This document shows, one piece after another, positions 31,955 to 35,648 of a stretch of DNA of 35,648 nt; position 1 is the first letter of the stretch, and every line of letters starts with the position of its first letter. Both the position numbers and the translations under genes were made by a program. The stretch comes from Trueperaceae bacterium. Its GTDB lineage: Bacteria > Deinococcota > Deinococci > Deinococcales > Trueperaceae. The stretch lies in the NCBI GenBank assembly GCA_019454765.1, contig JACFNR010000029.1:1-35648 (forward strand). The letters run 5' to 3'. A model generated the notes under the pieces. The model was not told the origin of the DNA. It ran no database searches and saw nothing but the letters and a program-made list of their open reading frames with translations.

Positions 31955-33255
31955 GGGGCGCGGCGGACGCAGGCCTGACCGACCTGACGCCCGTCGACAT
32001 CGTCACCGAGCTCGACCGCTACATCGTCGGGCAGAGCAAGGCCAAGCGCCTGGTGGCGGTCGCCCTTCGGAACCACTACCGCCGGCGCCGCCTGCCCGAG
32101 GAGATCCAGGGCGAGGTGACGCCGAAGAACATCATGCTCATCGGCCCGACGGGGGTCGGCAAGACCGAGATCGCCCGGCGCTTGGCGCGGCTGGCGCGGG
32201 CGCCGTTCCTCAAGGTGGAGGCCACCAAGTTCACGGAGGTGGGGTACGTCGGTCGCGACGTCGACTCGATCGTGCGCGACCTGGTGCGCGCCTCCGCCGT
32301 CATGGTGGAGGAGGAGAAGAGGGCCGAGGTCATGGCCCAGGCGCGCCGCGCCGCCGAGGAGCGCCTCCTGGACGTCCTCATCCCCGGCGGTTCCGACGAC
32401 AGCCGCGAGCGCATGCGGCAGCTGCTGCGCGCCGGCGACCTGGAGGAGCGCAGCGTCGAGATCGAGGTGGCGGAGGAGCCGCCCGCGAGCCTGCCGATGC
32501 CGGGCATGGAGGAGGCCGGCACCAACCTGCAGGAGATGTTCAGGCGCTTCATGCCGGAGCGGAAGGTCAGGCGCAAGGTGAGCGTGCGCGACGGCCGCCG
32601 CCTGCTCGAGAACGAGGAGGCGGACCGCCTCATCGACCACGACGCCGTGACCCGCGAGGCGGTCGACCGCGCCGAGTCGCTCGGCATCGTGTTCATCGAC
32701 GAGATCGACAAGATCGCTCGCGACGACCGCACCGGCGGCGCCGACGTGTCCGGCGAGGGCGTGCAGCGCGACCTGCTGCCCATCGTGGAGGGCACCCAGG
32801 TGAACACCCGCTACGGTCCGGTGCGCACCGACCACGTGCTCTTCATCGCGGCCGGCGCCTTCTCGGTCAGCAAACCAAGCGACCTCATCCCGGAGCTGCA
32901 GGGGCGCTTCCCGATCCGCGTCGAGCTCGAGGAGCTAGGGGCCGCGGACTTCCAGCGCATCCTCACCCAGCCGCGCTTCGCGCTGACGAAGCAGTACACG
33001 GAGCTCCTGGCGGTGGACGGCACCCACCTGCGCTTCGAGGAGAGCGGCGTGGTGGCGCTGGCCGAGTACGCCGAGCGCGTCAACCGCGAGGTCGAGGACA
33101 TCGGCGCGCGACGCCTGCACACCATCCTCGAGACGGTCCTCGAGGACATCGCCTTCGGCACCGACCTGGGGGTGGTGGTGATCGACAAGGCCATGGTCGA
33201 CAAGAAGCTCGCCGACCTGGTCGAGGACGAGGACCTCAGCCGCTACGTGTTGTAG
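31951..33255 (+). CDS. hslU: ATP-dependent protease ATPase subunit HslU (ClpY)
   Basis: A 434-residue AAA+ unfoldase that feeds HslV. Motifs: Walker A G-P-T-G-V-G-K-T (65-72), pore loop G-Y-V-G (98-101), an inserted I-domain (about 110-240, shortened, with a Met-rich segment), and Walker B V-F-I-D-E-I-D-K. Sensor residues follow, and the C-terminal tail L-S-R-Y-V-L docks into HslV to activate it. The start is GTG 31951, overlapping the hslV stop by 4 bp, so the pair is coupled and made in step. A hairpin terminator begins at its stop codon. Confidence 0.95.
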   Translation: MRGAADAGLTDLTPVDIVTELDRYIVGQSKAKRLVAVALRNHYRRRRLPEEIQGEVTPKNIMLIGPTGVGKTEIARRLARLARAPFLKVEATKFTEVGYVGRDVDSIVRDLVRASAVMVEEEKRAEVMAQARRAAEERLLDVLIPGGSDDSRERMRQLLRAGDLEERSVEIEVAEEPPASLPMPGMEEAGTNLQEMFRRFMPERKVRRKVSVRDGRRLLENEEADRLIDHDAVTREAVDRAESLGIVFIDEIDKIARDDRTGGADVSGEGVQRDLLPIVEGTQVNTRYGPVRTDHVLFIAAGAFSVSKPSDLIPELQGRFPIRVELEELGAADFQRILTQPRFALTKQYTELLAVDGTHLRFEESGVVALAEYAERVNREVEDIGARRLHTILETVLEDIAFGTDLGVVVIDKAMVDKKLADLVEDEDLSRYVL

Positions 33256-33274
33256 GGGCGCGCTCGCGCGCCCC
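33255..33274. terminator. hairpin terminator between hslU and lpd
   Basis: Perfect 8-bp GC arms (33255-33262 and 33267-33274) surround a CTCG tetraloop. It lies between the hslU stop and the convergent lpd stop (33280), so it can serve both. The same tetraloop occurs in the aspS attenuator. Confidence 0.7.
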
Positions 33275-33279
33275 GGTCG

Positions 33280-34686
33280 TCAGATGTGCAGGGCCCTGCC
33301 GTCGACGGCCAGCGCCGCCTCCTTGACCACCTCCGCCAGCGTCGGGTGGGCGTGGATGGTGCGGGCGACGTCCTCGCTGCTCGCCCCGAACGTCATGGCC
33401 GTCACCGCCTCGGCGATGAGGTCGCCGGCGCGCGGTCCGATGATGTGGACGCCGAGGACGCGGTCCGTGGTGGCGTCAGCCAGCACCTTGACGCGCCCCT
33501 GCGTGTGGCCGAGGGCGCGGGCGCGCCCGTTGGCCGAGAAGGGGAACACGCCCTTGCGGTAAGCCACGCCGCCGTCACGCAGTTGCTCCTCCGTCTGGCC
33601 GACGGTCGCGATCTCGGGTTCGGTGTACGCCACGCCCGGCACGAGCCCGTAATGAACCTCGCTCGGGGTGCCGGCGAGGCGCTCCATGAGGGCGACGCCG
33701 TCCTCCTCCGCCTTGTGCGCGAGCATGGGCCCGTGGATGAGGTCGCCAATGGCGTACACCCCCGGCACGTTGGTGCGGAAGCCGGCGTCGACCGCCACCC
33801 GACCGCGCTCGTCAAGGGCGACGCCCACCGCGTCGAGTCCGAGCGAGCCCACGGCGGGGCGTCGACCGACCGCGACGAGCACCTTGCTGGCTACGAGCGC
33901 TTCGCGGCCTTCCACGGCCACGCTCGCCCGGCGCTTGGCGCCCTTGCCCGTGACCGTGACGCCCGTCACGCGCGCCCCGAGCTCGAACGCGAGCCCCTGC
34001 TGCTTGAAGACGCGCAGCGCCTCGCGCGCCACCTCCGCGTCCATGCCGGGGAGGATGCGGTCGAGGTACTCGAGCACCGTCACCTTGGCCCCTAGCCGCG
34101 ACCAGACCGAGCCGAGCTCCAGCCCGATGTAACCGGCGCCGATGACCACCAGGCTGTCGGGCACCGCCTCCCACTCGAGCGCCTCGGTGCTGCTGACGAC
34201 GACGTCGCCGTCGAGCGTCACCCCCGGCAGGGTCGCGACCTCGGAACCGGCGGCCAGCACGACGTGCTCGGCCGCGATGTCCGTGACGCCGTCCGGGCCC
34301 GTGACGGTGACGACGCGGTCGCCCGTCAGGCGGCCCTCGCCGCGGTAGCGGGTGATCTTGTTCTTCTTGAAGAGGTACTCGACGCCGTCGGTGTTCTGCT
34401 TGACGACCTTGGCGCGACGCGCCTGCATGGCGGCCACGTCGGCGCGGACGCCCTCGACCACGACGCCGTGCTCGGCCAGGCTCCCCTTGGCCTCCTCGTA
34501 GCGGAAGCTCGACTCGAGCAGCGCCTTGCTGGGGATGCAGCCGACGCGCAGGCAGGTGCCACCCAGCGTCTCCTCGCGCTCCACCACCGCCACGTCGAAC
34601 CCGAGCTGGGCGCCGCGGATGGCCGCCACGTAGCCGCCGGGCCCGGCGCCGATGATCACGACGTCGTGCTGCGCCTCGGTTGCCAC
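33280..34686 (-). CDS. lpdA: dihydrolipoyl dehydrogenase (E3)
   Basis: A 468-residue flavoprotein that reoxidises the lipoyl groups of 2-oxoacid dehydrogenases, passing electrons to NAD+. FAD motif G-A-G-P-G-G (13-18), redox-active C45-x4-C50 within G-G-T-C-L-R-V-G-C-I-P-S-K, an NAD-binding G-A-G-Y-I-G-L-E-L-G motif near 180, and the C-terminal catalytic H447-P-T-L-A-E are all present. The GTG start at 34686 lies 1 nt after the stop of the E2 gene (34688), with GGAGGT inside that gene as ribosome-binding site, so it is the last gene of the sucB-lpd operon. Confidence 0.95.
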   Translation of the reverse strand: MATEAQHDVVIIGAGPGGYVAAIRGAQLGFDVAVVEREETLGGTCLRVGCIPSKALLESSFRYEEAKGSLAEHGVVVEGVRADVAAMQARRAKVVKQNTDGVEYLFKKNKITRYRGEGRLTGDRVVTVTGPDGVTDIAAEHVVLAAGSEVATLPGVTLDGDVVVSSTEALEWEAVPDSLVVIGAGYIGLELGSVWSRLGAKVTVLEYLDRILPGMDAEVAREALRVFKQQGLAFELGARVTGVTVTGKGAKRRASVAVEGREALVASKVLVAVGRRPAVGSLGLDAVGVALDERGRVAVDAGFRTNVPGVYAIGDLIHGPMLAHKAEEDGVALMERLAGTPSEVHYGLVPGVAYTEPEIATVGQTEEQLRDGGVAYRKGVFPFSANGRARALGHTQGRVKVLADATTDRVLGVHIIGPRAGDLIAEAVTAMTFGASSEDVARTIHAHPTLAEVVKEAALAVDGRALHI

Positions 34687-34687
34687 C

Positions 34688-35648
34688 TCAGACCTCCAGC
34701 AGCATGCGCGCGGGCCGCTCGACGGCGTCCTTGATGCGCTTCAGGAAGGTGACGGCCTCGCGCCCGTCCACCACGCGGTGGTCGTAGGTGAGCGCCAGGT
34801 ACATCATCGGTCTGATGACGACCTGGCCGGCCTCGGCCACGGGCCGTTCCTGGATGGTGTGCATCCCCAGCACGCCCGACTGGGGCGGGTTGACGATCGG
34901 GGTCGAGAGGAGCGAGCCGAAGACGCCGCCGTTGCTGATGGTGAAGGTGCCGCCCTGCAGCTCCTCGGGCAGGATCTTGTTGTTGTTGGCGCGCGCCCCG
35001 AAATCGGCGATGGCGAGCTCCACCTCGGCGAACGACAGCCGCTCCGCGTCGCGGACGACCGGCACCACCAAGCCGCGCGGCGTCGACACGGCTACGCCGA
35101 TGTCGTAGTAGTTCTTGAACACCATGTCGGTGCCGCGGACCTCGGCGTTGAGCTGCGGCACCTGCTTGAGGGCGTCGACCGCGGCCTTGACGAAGAACGA
35201 CATGAAGCCGAGGCGCACGCCGTAGCGCTTCTCGAACGCCTCTTTGTACTCCTTGCGCAGCGCCATCACCCCGCTCATGTCGACCTCGTTGAAGGTCGTG
35301 AGCAGCGCCGCGTCCTGCTGCGCCGCCACCAGGCGCTCGGCGATGCGGCGCCTTAGGAGCGACATCGGCCTCACCTCCTCCTGGCGCTCGTAGCCGCTCA
35401 CGGCGACGGTCCGGTCGGGCTCGGCGGCGGCGCGCTCGCGCTGAGCGAGGTAGTTCTGGACGTCCTCCTTGAGGAGGCGCCCGCCCGGGCCGGTGGCGGG
35501 GACCTCGTCGGCGCTGAGGCCGCTCTCGTCCAACAGGCGGCGCGCGGCCGGCATGACGCTGGTGGCCTTGACCCCGACGGGCGCGGCGGGCGCCGGCGTG
35601 GCGGCGGGCGCCGGCGTGGCGGCAGGCGCCGGCGTGGCGGCAGGCGCC
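34688..35648 (-). CDS. sucB: dihydrolipoyllysine succinyltransferase (E2 of 2-oxoglutarate dehydrogenase), 5' end outside window
   Basis: The frame is open to the right edge; the lipoyl domain lies outside the window. What is seen: an Ala/Pro/Thr linker with repeated A-P-A-A-T-P, an E3-binding domain ([21 protein letters not shown]), and the catalytic acyltransferase domain ending in [12 protein letters not shown] with the active His and Asp. Motifs such as [18 protein letters not shown] and [14 protein letters not shown] favour SucB (succinyl) over the pyruvate enzyme. It precedes lpd by 1 nt. An in-frame ATG at 35554 is internal, not the start. Confidence 0.9.
   Translation of the reverse strand, partial: APAATPAPAATPAPAATPAPAAPVGVKATSVMPAARRLLDESGLSADEVPATGPGGRLLKEDVQNYLAQRERAAAEPDRTVAVSGYERQEEVRPMSLLRRRIAERLVAAQQDAALLTTFNEVDMSGVMALRKEYKEAFEKRYGVRLGFMSFFVKAAVDALKQVPQLNAEVRGTDMVFKNYYDIGVAVSTPRGLVVPVVRDAERLSFAEVELAIADFGARANNNKILPEELQGGTFTISNGGVFGSLLSTPIVNPPQSGVLGMHTIQERPVAEAGQVVIRPMMYLALTYDHRVVDGREAVTFLKRIKDAVERPARMLLEV
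35589..35648. repeat. 18-bp tandem repeat coding the E2 linker
   Basis: Three full copies of an 18-bp unit (35589-35606, 35607-35624, 35625-35642) and a partial fourth run to the window edge. They encode the A-P-A-A-T-P linker that lets the lipoyl arm swing. Copy number may vary by slippage. Confidence 0.9.

Noticed and set aside
35589-35648. 18-bp repeats as a CRISPR or mobile-element end
   Set aside because: No spacers, and the repeats are in frame within the E2 linker.

Overview
This is very GC-rich bacterial chromosomal DNA, densely packed with genes, and I see no mobile element, prophage, CRISPR array or tRNA/rRNA gene. Four features point to the Deinococcus-Thermus phylum, perhaps the Truepera lineage. 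These are an archaeal-type aspartyl-tRNA synthetase, AddAB, HslUV next to a type II thymidine kinase, and several start codons only 5-7 nt downstream of a TANNNT -10 box (leaderless mRNAs). The lineage is an inference, because no rRNA is present.

Layout. 1-896 is the 3' part of an MFS transporter. 879-942 is a 32-bp tandem duplication that leads into a sigma-A promoter, a TPP riboswitch and thiB (thiamine-binding protein). On the minus strand, 2159-5799 encodes the two complementary halves of a heterodimeric ABC exporter. Its long leader has a promoter, a 32-codon upstream ORF and competing hairpins. 6214-12248 is addB-addA. 12330-16057 is thiP-thiQ and a thiamine pyrophosphokinase with an extra C-terminal carboxymuconolactone-decarboxylase-like domain. 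Thiamine uptake and pyrophosphorylation are therefore split into two loci about 10 kb apart, and only thiB has a riboswitch.

16087-18778 holds a divergent aquaporin (minus) and a small nucleotidyltransferase-like gene (plus), then aspS. aspS has a leader that looks like classical ribosome-mediated attenuation: promoter, 20-codon leaderless leader peptide with Asp codons, and mutually exclusive antiterminator and terminator hairpins. 18940-19575 is a CsgG-like lipoprotein. On the minus strand, 19714-27556 holds an M20 amidohydrolase, a polytopic membrane protein and a very large secreted protein with six PPC-like repeats and two vWA domains. 27684-31226 (minus) holds a small WREP-motif protein, a BTAD/TPR regulator and thymidine kinase, the last two coupled. 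31361-33255 is hslV-hslU. 33280-35648 (minus) is lpd and the 3' part of sucB, the end of a 2-oxoglutarate dehydrogenase operon.

The most unusual signals are regulatory. There are two leader-peptide/hairpin arrangements (aspS and the ABC exporter). Three unrelated genes share a promoter layout with two TTGAC half-sites 11 bp apart just upstream of a TANNNT box. All function calls come from reading motifs and from remembered family knowledge; no database search was possible.
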